Positions 1 to 5,030 of a DNA stretch of 5,030 bases are shown here, one piece after another. The notes below the pieces were generated by a model. The model saw only the letters and a program-made list of their open reading frames with translations. It searched no databases and had not been told where the DNA came from. A program made the translations under genes and the position numbers. The stretch is from Devosia sp. (lineage in GTDB: Bacteria; Pseudomonadota; Alphaproteobacteria; Rhizobiales; Devosiaceae): assembly GCA_028290245.1 (NCBI GenBank), contig JAQGKG010000097.1:1-5030 (forward strand), given 5' to 3'. How positions within the stretch are numbered: position 1 is the first letter of the stretch; each line of letters opens with the position of its first letter.

Positions 1-22
1 GTCGGAACGAAATGTACACATA

Positions 23-32
23 GTGTCGACAA
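23..32. promoter_or_regulatory. Putative GntR operator, site 1 (GTGTCGACAA)
   Basis: This site matches the palindrome TTGTCGACAA at 9 of 10 bases; only the first base differs. The same box is perfect at 1166-1175 and 4297-4306. It lies about 57 bp upstream of the chosen start of the imino acid reductase, a normal place for a repressor site over a promoter. Many GntR regulators of the FCD subgroup bind short GT..AC palindromes, and one is encoded in this window. The link between box and regulator is inferred. Confidence 0.6.
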
Positions 33-77
33 ATTCGATAGCCCGACTTACTTGTGTGGTTGCCAGAGCGACGACAC

Positions 78-82
78 GGGAG
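78..82 (+). promoter_or_regulatory. Ribosome binding site deciding the reductase start
   Basis: GGGAG lies 7 nt before the GTG at 90. The frame is also open from an earlier GTG at 54 and a TTG at 60, but neither has a recognisable Shine-Dalgarno sequence. The extra residues they would add are arginine-rich and precede the usual start of this family. This favours GTG 90. Confidence 0.6.
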
Positions 83-89
83 AACAGGC

Positions 90-1121
90 GTGACATCCAG
101 CCAAAATGAAAAGCTTCTTACTCTCTCGGATATCGAGACCCTTGCGCGGGAGGTACTGCTAGCCAGCGGCGTTTCCTTGGCACAGGCCGACGCGGTTGCG
201 CGCAACGTGACAGCGGCAGAGGCCGACGCTTGCCGCTCGCATGGCGTTTACCGCTTGCTCGGGTATGTTCGGGCCGTTGCCAGCGGCAAGGCCGATGGCA
301 AAGCGGTGCCGATCGTGAGCCCGACATCGCCGGCCATCATCAGGGTGGATGCTTGCAGGGGCTTCGCTCCGCTGGCCAATGAGATGGCGCGGCCCGCTTT
401 GATCGCAGCGGCGCAATCACTGGGCATCGCTGTGCTGGCCGTCAACAACTGCTATCACAATTCGGCAATGTGGGTGGATCTTGAGCCCTTGGCGGACGCT
501 GGCCTGGTGTCGATCGGCATGACGGCGGGACAGCGCAGCGTGGCGCCGCATGGGGGCAGCAAGCCGGTATTCGGCACCAATCCGTTCGCCTTTGGCTGGC
601 CACGGCCGGACGGCGCCCCCTTCGTTTTCGACTTTGCCACCAGCGCCGTGGCGCGGGGCGAAATCGAACTGCATCAGCGCGCCGGAAAATCCATTCCATT
701 GGGCTGGGCCGTCGATGCCGAGGGGCGGCAGACGATTGATCCGGCGCTCGGACTTGCCGGTGCCATGTTGCCGTTTGGCGGCCATAAGGGCACGGCATTG
801 GCACTGATGATCGAGTTGCTTGCAGGGCCAATGATCGGCGATCTCACCAGCCAGGAATCGTTTGCCGAGGACGAAGGGCAAGGCAGCCCCCCCTTGGGCG
901 GCGAACTCATTATCGCCTTCGATCCAGTGCGGTTTCTGGGCGACGATGCCGCCGACCATATGGCACGGGCGGAAACGCTGTTTTCCAGCATTTCGCAGCA
1001 GGACGGCGTGCGCCTGCCGGGTGATCGCCGGCTGGCTGCCCGTGCGCAATCGGCGAGCGAGGGAGTGCTGGTACCCACGCGCCTGTTTGATGAACTCGAA
1101 GCCATCCGTGCCCGAGGCTAA
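90..1121 (+). CDS. Ldh2-family NAD(P)H-dependent imino acid reductase (pyrroline-2-carboxylate reductase-like)
   Basis: A 343-residue protein of the malate/L-lactate dehydrogenase 2 family, which differs from Rossmann-type dehydrogenases. Members with imino acid substrates (DpkA, LhpD) reduce delta1-pyrroline-2-carboxylate to L-proline or delta1-piperideine-2-carboxylate to L-pipecolate in the cytoplasm. Visible family marks are SHG at residues 50-52, with the conserved His51; GTNP at 162-165 and DFATS at 181-185, in the dinucleotide-binding part; and PFGGHKG at 228-234, followed by the helix ALALMIELLAG. Length is normal for the family (about 330-350). The start is GTG 90, chosen by its ribosome binding site; GTG 54 would give 355 residues. 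It has its own upstream operator-like box and is separated from the next gene by 116 bp with another box, so it may be its own transcript. Context with an FAD amino acid oxidase and a proline racemase homologue favours a pyrroline substrate, but malate, lactate or ureidoglycolate activity cannot be excluded from sequence alone. Confidence 0.85.
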   Translation: MTSSQNEKLLTLSDIETLAREVLLASGVSLAQADAVARNVTAAEADACRSHGVYRLLGYVRAVASGKADGKAVPIVSPTSPAIIRVDACRGFAPLANEMARPALIAAAQSLGIAVLAVNNCYHNSAMWVDLEPLADAGLVSIGMTAGQRSVAPHGGSKPVFGTNPFAFGWPRPDGAPFVFDFATSAVARGEIELHQRAGKSIPLGWAVDAEGRQTIDPALGLAGAMLPFGGHKGTALALMIELLAGPMIGDLTSQESFAEDEGQGSPPLGGELIIAFDPVRFLGDDAADHMARAETLFSSISQQDGVRLPGDRRLAARAQSASEGVLVPTRLFDELEAIRARG

Positions 1122-1165
1122 GCAGAGTTCTCCTGCAAAATCCTCCACCTCGAAAACCAAGTTTA

Positions 1166-1175
1166 TTGTCGACAA
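1166..1175. promoter_or_regulatory. Putative GntR operator, site 2 (TTGTCGACAA)
   Basis: A perfect 10-bp palindrome in the gap between the reductase and the DapA-family gene, ending 62 bp before the latter's ATG. That spacing is close to the distance of site 1 from its gene. Its presence implies a separate regulated promoter for the DapA-family gene, in place of or in addition to read-through from the reductase. Identity as the site of the local GntR protein is inferred from repetition of the box and from the family's known site type. Confidence 0.7.
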
Positions 1176-1196
1176 ACTAAATACAAGGCGCTAGAC

Positions 1197-1241
1197 ATGG
1201 CTCAAACAGACACAGGCCCTGCGGCACGGAGAATTTTATGA
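1197..1241 (+). other. Possible 14-codon leader ORF overlapping the DapA-family start
   Basis: An ATG at 1197 opens a reading frame coding MAQTDTGPAARRIL that ends in TGA at 1239-1241, overlapping the ATG of the next gene in an ATGA arrangement. An AAGG at 1185-1188 sits 8 nt before it. Such overlaps often couple translation. The peptide resembles nothing I know, and the ORF is short enough to be chance; it is a weak call. Confidence 0.2.
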
Positions 1242-2152
1242 ACAAGAGCGACTTCAAGGGAGTCCTCCCCGCGATCACCACCAAGATGACTGCCGACCAA
1301 GAGGTGGACTTTGCCGGTGTTCGGGCCGACGTTGCCTTTCAGATTGAAGCGGGCGTCGATGGCATCATCGTGTGCGGGTCGCTCGGCGAGGCATCGAGCC
1401 TGATTGCCAGCGAGAAGCTGGCTATCGCCAAGGCCGCCATCGAGGAAGCTGCTGGCCGCGTGCCGGTGCTGCTGACCATTGCTGAAGACTCCACCCGCGC
1501 CGGCGCGGCGCTGGCTGCCGAAGCCGAAAAGATCGGCATCAAGGGCCTGATGGTTCTGCCGGCAATGCGCTATCTGGCCGATGACCGTGAAGTGGTCGCC
1601 CATTATCGTGCGATCGCGGCGGCGTCGAGCCTGCCGATCATCGTCTACAACAATCCCCTGGCCTATGGCATCGACATCAGCGAGGCTATGCTCAAGGAAA
1701 TGGCCGACGAACCCAAATTCGTCGCCATCAAGGAATCCACCGGTGACACGCGCCGCATCAACGAAACCATCAAGGCGCTGGGCGATCGCTACCAGTTGCT
1801 GACCGGCGTCGATGACCTGGCGCTGGAAAGCCTGATCCTGGGCTGCCACGGCTGGATCGCCGGTCTTGTCGTGGCTTTTCCCAAGGAAACCGTCGCGATC
1901 TACAAGCTTGTGCAAGACGGCCGTATTCCCGAAGCGCTGGAAATCTACCGCTGGTTCCTGCCGTTGCTGCACCTCGATATCGGGGCGAAATTCGTCCACA
2001 ACATCAAGCTGGCCGAGCACATTGTCCGCGGCACTTCGCCAGTTATGCGCGCGCCCCGCCTGGAGCTTGTTGGCGCTGAAGCCGCCCATATTCGCGCCGT
2101 GGTCGAGGAAGGGCTCAAAAATCGCCCGAACCTGGCCAAGTACGGCTTCTAA
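1238..2152 (+). CDS. DapA-family lyase, probable pyrroline-4-hydroxy-2-carboxylate deaminase
   Basis: A 304-residue class I aldolase-like TIM barrel of the dihydrodipicolinate synthase/N-acetylneuraminate lyase family. The Schiff-base lysine is K165 in VAIKESTGD, and the partner tyrosine is Y137 in VYNNP. The pyruvate-carboxylate loop reads CGSLGE (46-51), where true DapA has GTTGE, and the DapA tyrosine that reaches across the dimer is not evident near PAMRY (108-112). A GSLGE loop is what I recall for the hydroxyproline-pathway members (LhpC, HypD), which deaminate and dehydrate delta1-pyrroline-4-hydroxy-2-carboxylate to 2-oxoglutarate semialdehyde. The neighbouring FAD oxidase would make that substrate, and the proline racemase homologue would supply the D-imino acid. 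The ATG start has GGAG at 1228-1231 with a 6-nt spacer. Housekeeping lysine synthesis is unlikely given the loop change and the neighbours. Other pyruvate-type lyases of the family remain possible. Confidence 0.85.
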   Translation: MNKSDFKGVLPAITTKMTADQEVDFAGVRADVAFQIEAGVDGIIVCGSLGEASSLIASEKLAIAKAAIEEAAGRVPVLLTIAEDSTRAGAALAAEAEKIGIKGLMVLPAMRYLADDREVVAHYRAIAAASSLPIIVYNNPLAYGIDISEAMLKEMADEPKFVAIKESTGDTRRINETIKALGDRYQLLTGVDDLALESLILGCHGWIAGLVVAFPKETVAIYKLVQDGRIPEALEIYRWFLPLLHLDIGAKFVHNIKLAEHIVRGTSPVMRAPRLELVGAEAAHIRAVVEEGLKNRPNLAKYGF

Positions 2153-2169
2153 TCAGGACTTCTGCATTC

Positions 2170-2197
2170 AAAGGGACGGCTCCGGCCGTCCCTTTTT
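2170..2197. terminator. Rho-independent terminator between convergent genes
   Basis: An uninterrupted 11-bp stem (AAAGGGACGGC pairing with GCCGTCCCTTT) closes a 4-nt loop, TCCG, and runs into a T tract at 2193-2197. It starts 17 bp after the stop of the DapA-family gene. The stem begins with AAA, so the opposite strand also ends in Ts. It can therefore serve the minus-strand oxidoreductase, whose stop is at 2211, as well; the T tract is better on the plus strand. Confidence 0.85.
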
Positions 2198-2210
2198 GCG
2201 TTTTAGCGGC

Positions 2211-3440
2211 CTATTGAAAGCGCTTGATGGATAGTGCTGCCGGGGTTGGGCTGGTTCCGCCAACGGCGTTGGCCACCAACCGGGCGGTGACGGCGCTCAA
2301 CGTCAAGCCCAGGTGCCCGTGCCCGAAAGCCAAGACGATCCGGTTGTCCTGCGGATGCCGGTCGATGACGGGCAGCGAGTCGGGCGTAGACGGCCTGCGG
2401 CCCATCCATTCGACGCCGCCTTCGGGTAGTGACGGCACGTAGCGTCGCATCTTCTCGCGCATCGCCTTGGCGCGCCTGAAGTTGGGGCTGGTCTCCGGCT
2501 TCGCCAGTTCCACGGCGCCGCCAATGCGCAGCCCGTCGACCAGTGGTGCAGCAATGAAGCCATGATCGGCAAAACCCACCGGCACTGCGAGATTCCAGCC
2601 TAGCCCCGTATAGGTGGTGTTGTAGCCGCGCTCGGCCTCGAGCAGCACCTTCAATCCCAGGCCACGCACCAACTCGCGCGACCACACGCCGGCAGCGACC
2701 ACGATCTTGTCGAACACCTGTTCGTTCTGCCCTTCGATGCGCAGCGCAATGCCATCCTCGCGCCGCTCGACGCCAGTCACCTTGCCCTGCACCAACTGGC
2801 CGCGCGCCCGGATAAAGTCCTGGTACTGGCGCAACACCGACAGCGGATTGGAGACCATCCAGTATCCCGGCTGGTGCATCGCGCCAAAAAACTGTCCCTC
2901 CAATTGCGGGACCATGCTTCGCGCAGTTTCGGGGGTGATGGCTTCATAGTCGTAGCCCAGGACCTGCTTGACCGATTGTGCTTCATGCAGCGCCCCGTCG
3001 AGGCTGGCTTGGCTATCGTGTAGAGAGATAAACCCGGTTTGGCGCAGATGTCCCGCCATGCCCGCAATCCGCGCCAACGCTTCGTGATCGGCCAGCGCGG
3101 TCTGCATCAGGCTCGTCAATGCGACGCGGGCGCTGGCGCTACGGGCCGGTATAGAGGCGGCGAGAAACGCGAGCAGCCATGGGGTCAGCGCCGGCACGTC
3201 CTGCCACCGCAGCGTGAGTGGCCCCAGCGGGTCCAGCAGCCATTTCGGAACCGCCATCAGCTTGCCGGAGCTGGCTATAGGTGCGATTTCCGGCAGTGCG
3301 ACCAGCGCTGCATTGCCTGCAGATGCCGGCAGGCCTGTTGGGTCGGCGTCGAACACGGTGACCTCATGGCCATCCCCGATCAGCCAAGTGCCAATAGCCG
3401 CGCCGATAATTCCGGCACCTACAACGCCAATGCGAGCCAT
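2211..3440 (-). CDS. FAD-dependent D-amino acid oxidoreductase (DadA/D-hydroxyproline dehydrogenase-like)
   Basis: A 409-residue flavoprotein of the DAO fold. The N-terminal FAD site is clear: GAGIIG at residues 8-13 after a hydrophobic strand, then VTVFD with D31 as the acidic residue for the FAD ribose. SAGNAALVA follows at 40-48. The second FAD segment VVAAGVWSREL is at 247-257. The C-terminal block WMGRRPSTPDSLPVI (345-359), with AFGHGHLGLT (371-380), is typical of DadA-type dehydrogenases and of the D-hydroxyproline dehydrogenases LhpB/HypO. The expected reaction is oxidation of cis-4-hydroxy-D-proline, or D-proline, to the cyclic imine, with electrons passed to the respiratory chain or oxygen. 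No signal peptide or membrane helix is evident. The ATG at 3440 has AGGA 7 nt upstream. It begins 12 bp after the GntR gene, its ribosome binding site next to that gene's stop codon, so the two are probably co-transcribed. General D-amino acid dehydrogenase activity is the main alternative. Confidence 0.88.
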   Translation of the reverse strand: MARIGVVGAGIIGAAIGTWLIGDGHEVTVFDADPTGLPASAGNAALVALPEIAPIASSGKLMAVPKWLLDPLGPLTLRWQDVPALTPWLLAFLAASIPARSASARVALTSLMQTALADHEALARIAGMAGHLRQTGFISLHDSQASLDGALHEAQSVKQVLGYDYEAITPETARSMVPQLEGQFFGAMHQPGYWMVSNPLSVLRQYQDFIRARGQLVQGKVTGVERREDGIALRIEGQNEQVFDKIVVAAGVWSRELVRGLGLKVLLEAERGYNTTYTGLGWNLAVPVGFADHGFIAAPLVDGLRIGGAVELAKPETSPNFRRAKAMREKMRRYVPSLPEGGVEWMGRRPSTPDSLPVIDRHPQDNRIVLAFGHGHLGLTLSAVTARLVANAVGGTSPTPAALSIKRFQ

Positions 3441-3452
3441 GCGAGGTTCCTA

Positions 3453-4184
3453 CTAGAGCTTGATATCTGAGACGGCATCGCGCGCGATGTAGCTCTGGAT
3501 CTGCCGCACGATCTGCGCTGCATGGTTTGTCGCCAGCGCGTCTGCCAGATCGGCATCACCGGCATCGATGGCCTGCACCATGCTGCCATGTTCGTCGACA
3601 TATTGGTGGGGCAAACGATCGTCGAATGATTGGTAGTAGATGCGCAGGATGCGGCGGCCCTCATCCAGCAAGCGCGAGAACAGGTGGGTGAAATAGCTGT
3701 TGCCGCCGGCCTCGGCGATAGCGACGTGGAAATCGCGATTAGCCTGGATCATGTCCAGGGCGTCGCGCCGCATCACGGCGTCCGCATAAGCCGCCTCGTA
3801 TCCGCGAATGGTTACGAGGTGCTCGGCTCGGCGGTTGACGGCGGCGGCTCGGGTCGTCACGCGGTACATCAGCGTCAAGGCTTCGAAATAGACAGGCAAT
3901 TGTGCGAAATCGATGGTCGCGACTACCGTGTTCCGGTTTGGCAGGGTCTTGGCGAGGCCCTCGGCCACGAGCCGCACGAGCGCTTCGCGAATGGGCGTGC
4001 GCGACATCTTGAACTGCTCGGACAGCGTCACCTCGTCGAGCGGACTGCCCGGCTCGATCGTCAGTTCCAGAATGGACTGGCGCAATTGCTGGTAGACCGT
4101 CTGCGCCCCCGACCCGCGAGTCCGATCCGGCTTTCCCGGCTGCTCGGCCTTTGTCACTTTGTCCGCTGGTTCTCTGGTTTTCAC
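3453..4184 (-). CDS. GntR-family transcriptional regulator, FCD subgroup
   Basis: A 243-residue regulator from the GTG at 4184. Residues about 27-92 form the winged helix-turn-helix; the recognition helix carries MSRTPIREALVRL at 60-72, the GntR signature. The rest is the all-helical FCD ligand-binding domain. Its metal-site residues appear as N149 and H153 in NRDFH, H199 in DEHGSMVQAI and H221 in TNHA; the first position is more often Asp. The start is uncertain: GTG 4184 has AAGGAG with a 7-nt spacer, ATG 4211 has GAGG with a shorter match, and a TTG at 4223 is also in frame. The extra residues of the longer forms are basic and not part of the domain. It heads a minus-strand unit with the FAD oxidoreductase. 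A GntR repressor, HypR, controls hydroxyproline use in Sinorhizobium meliloti, so local control of this locus is likely. The palindromes at 23, 1166 and 4297 are the candidate sites, and the one at 4297 implies autoregulation. Confidence 0.9.
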   Translation of the reverse strand: MKTREPADKVTKAEQPGKPDRTRGSGAQTVYQQLRQSILELTIEPGSPLDEVTLSEQFKMSRTPIREALVRLVAEGLAKTLPNRNTVVATIDFAQLPVYFEALTLMYRVTTRAAAVNRRAEHLVTIRGYEAAYADAVMRRDALDMIQANRDFHVAIAEAGGNSYFTHLFSRLLDEGRRILRIYYQSFDDRLPHQYVDEHGSMVQAIDAGDADLADALATNHAAQIVRQIQSYIARDAVSDIKL

Positions 4185-4191
4185 GGTGTGA

Positions 4192-4197
4192 CTCCTT
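4192..4197 (-). promoter_or_regulatory. Ribosome binding site deciding the GntR start
   Basis: On the minus strand this reads AAGGAG, a near-ideal Shine-Dalgarno sequence, 7 nt before the GTG at 4184. It is stronger than the GAGG in front of the ATG at 4211, which is why the shorter protein was chosen. Confidence 0.5.
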
Positions 4198-4296
4198 GGC
4201 AGCCGAGGCATGGGCCACCTCAACTATCCGTTCGGACCGGCGCAGGCCAGCACATTGCAATTTCGATGTCGCCATGCAAGGTAGATGGTATTCAAT

Positions 4297-4306
4297 TTGT
4301 CGACAA
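4297..4306. promoter_or_regulatory. Putative GntR operator, site 3 (TTGTCGACAA)
   Basis: A perfect copy of the 10-bp palindrome. It lies 85 bp before the racemase-family ATG and 112 bp before the chosen GntR start, so one bound protein could act on both divergent promoters. Flanking bases on the minus-strand side (4296-4289) resemble the downstream flanks of sites 1 and 2, pointing this copy toward the regulator-oxidoreductase unit. Confidence 0.7.
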
Positions 4307-4391
4307 GGCCGATTGAGCAGCGAATCTTCAGTTTCTAAAGTGTCCATCTGCCTGGCGGCTTGGACAATATCTCGTCGGAAAGGACAGGCGC

Positions 4392-5030
4392 ATGCGCTGG
4401 TCGAAAACGGTTACTCTTGTCGAAGCGCATGCCGAGGGCGAAGTGGGGCGCATCGTTACCGGTGGCGTCATCGACGTGCCGGGCGCGACTATTGCCGACA
4501 AGCTGCGCCACCTTAACGAGGTCGACGACAGCCTGCGCCGCTTCTTGGTGTTCGAGCCCCGCGCCTCGGCGCAGATGAGCACCTGCCTGATCTTTCCACC
4601 GACCCGACCAGACGCCGATATCGCCTTTATTATCCTGCAGGGCGACAAGGCCCATGCCATGTCCGGGTCCAACAGCATCTGCCTGACCACAGTGCTGCTG
4701 GAGACCGGCATGTTGACCATGGTGGAGCCGGAAACCATCGTGCGTATCGAGACCGCTTCGGGCCTGGTGACCGCGCGCGCCACCTGTCGGAACGGCAAGT
4801 GCGAACGCGTGACGCTAACCATGAACCCGTCCTATGCCGACCAGCTCGATGTGGTTGTGGAAGTGGAAGGATATGGCAAGGTCAAGGTCGATATCGCCTA
4901 CGGAGGCATCTTCTACGCGCTGATCGATCCGGCCCAGCTCGGCCTCGAAATCCGCCCGGACCAGGCTAAAAAGCTTGTGGAGGCCGGCAGTGCCATTCAT
5001 CGCGCCGTCAACGCGCAACTAACCATCGCG
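4392..5030 (+). CDS. Proline racemase-family protein, Ser-type (hydroxyproline epimerase or dehydratase), 3' end missing
   Basis: The frame is open for 213 codons with no stop before the window ends; the family is usually about 330-345 residues, so roughly the last 120-130 are missing. It starts at ATG 4392 with AAAGGA 7 nt upstream. Family marks are HAEGEVGRIV (13-22), standing for the HTGGEP.R.V of proline racemase, and FEPRASAQMSTCLIFPP (54-70). GDKAHAMSGSNSIC (84-97) places S91 where racemases and 4-hydroxyproline epimerases have the first catalytic Cys of MCGHG, and AYGGIFYALID (169-179) follows. The second catalytic Cys lies in the missing part. Family members interconvert L- and D-forms of proline or 4-hydroxyproline by two-base proton transfer at C2; others with Thr/Cys dehydrate trans-3-hydroxy-L-proline. 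Ser/Cys members are known, and their substrate is harder to predict. The neighbouring oxidase and deaminase favour trans-4-hydroxy-L-proline epimerisation; the neighbouring reductase favours 3-hydroxyproline dehydration. Confidence 0.88.
   Translation, partial: MRWSKTVTLVEAHAEGEVGRIVTGGVIDVPGATIADKLRHLNEVDDSLRRFLVFEPRASAQMSTCLIFPPTRPDADIAFIILQGDKAHAMSGSNSICLTTVLLETGMLTMVEPETIVRIETASGLVTARATCRNGKCERVTLTMNPSYADQLDVVVEVEGYGKVKVDIAYGGIFYALIDPAQLGLEIRPDQAKKLVEAGSAIHRAVNAQLTIA

Larger units (their letters stand above)
4185..4391. promoter_or_regulatory. Divergent intergenic control region
   Basis: This 207-bp stretch separates the minus-strand GntR gene from the plus-strand proline racemase-family gene and must hold both promoters. 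It contains the perfect palindrome at 4297-4306 and the two competing ribosome binding sites of the regulator. I could not pick convincing -35/-10 pairs for either direction. No further gene is evident in it. Confidence 0.7.

Noticed and set aside
13..18. TGTACA palindrome, 12 bp centre-to-centre from operator site 1
   Set aside because: It could be a second half of a double operator, but sites 2 and 3 have no equivalent box at that distance, and a 6-bp palindrome is common by chance.
1124..1138. Weak GCAG/CTGC hairpin after the reductase stop
   Set aside because: A 4-bp stem without a following T tract is not a credible terminator.
417..1175. 252-codon minus-strand open frame
   Set aside because: Antisense to the reductase, with no recognisable domain; its start would run over the operator at 1166.
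1202..2089. Long open frame of 295 codons on the minus strand
   Set aside because: It lies fully opposite the DapA-family gene, whose catalytic motifs are intact. It has low-complexity composition typical of an antisense shadow in high-GC DNA.
3594..3599. GTCGAC inside the GntR coding region
   Set aside because: Only the 6-bp core matches. The flanks needed for TTGTCGACAA are absent, and the core is a common codon combination in high-GC genes; the same applies to copies near 2535 and 4520.
3630..4316. 228-codon plus-strand open frame
   Set aside because: Antisense to the GntR gene and running across the intergenic operator. It shows no motif, and the GntR reading is unambiguous.
4388..4397. 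GCGCATGCGC palindrome over the racemase-family start codon
   Set aside because: It is not repeated at other starts, and a perfect palindrome of this kind has no loop to form a useful hairpin; it is probably chance in GC-rich sequence.

Overview
The window looks like part of a hydroxyproline (or related cyclic imino acid) catabolic locus from a high-GC alphaproteobacterium. The protein style suggests the Hyphomicrobiales (rhizobia or Devosia-like), but this is an impression and no marker gene is present to fix the taxon.

Layout. Positions 1-89 hold an upstream control region with an operator-like palindrome. A plus-strand Ldh2/LDH2-type NAD(P)H-dependent imino acid reductase (90-1121) follows. 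A 116-bp gap with a second palindrome precedes a plus-strand dihydrodipicolinate synthase (DapA)-family lyase (1238-2152), which resembles the deaminase of 4-hydroxyproline catabolism. A strong hairpin terminator (2170-2197) sits between this gene and a convergent minus-strand pair: an FAD-dependent D-amino acid (hydroxyproline) oxidoreductase (3440-2211) behind a GntR/FCD regulator (4184-3453). The pair is only 12 bp apart and probably one transcript. A divergent intergenic region with the third palindrome leads to a plus-strand proline racemase-family gene (4392 onward), cut by the window end. It carries Ser where the racemases have their first catalytic Cys.

How they fit. In the known bacterial route, trans-4-hydroxy-L-proline is epimerised at C2 (proline racemase family), the cis-4-hydroxy-D-proline is oxidised by an FAD enzyme, and the resulting pyrroline-4-hydroxy-2-carboxylate is deaminated by a DapA-family enzyme to 2-oxoglutarate semialdehyde. 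All three enzyme types are here. The Ldh2-type reductase adds a step (pyrroline-2-carboxylate to L-proline) that belongs to 3-hydroxyproline or D-proline use. The semialdehyde dehydrogenase and a transporter are not in the window and may lie just outside.

Regulation. The 10-bp palindrome TTGTCGACAA occurs perfectly in two intergenic regions and with one mismatch in a third, in front of each transcription unit. It fits the GT..AC palindromes bound by many GntR/FCD regulators, so the regulator at 3453-4184 probably controls the whole locus, including itself. I saw no RNA genes, insertion sequences, CRISPR arrays or long repeats.
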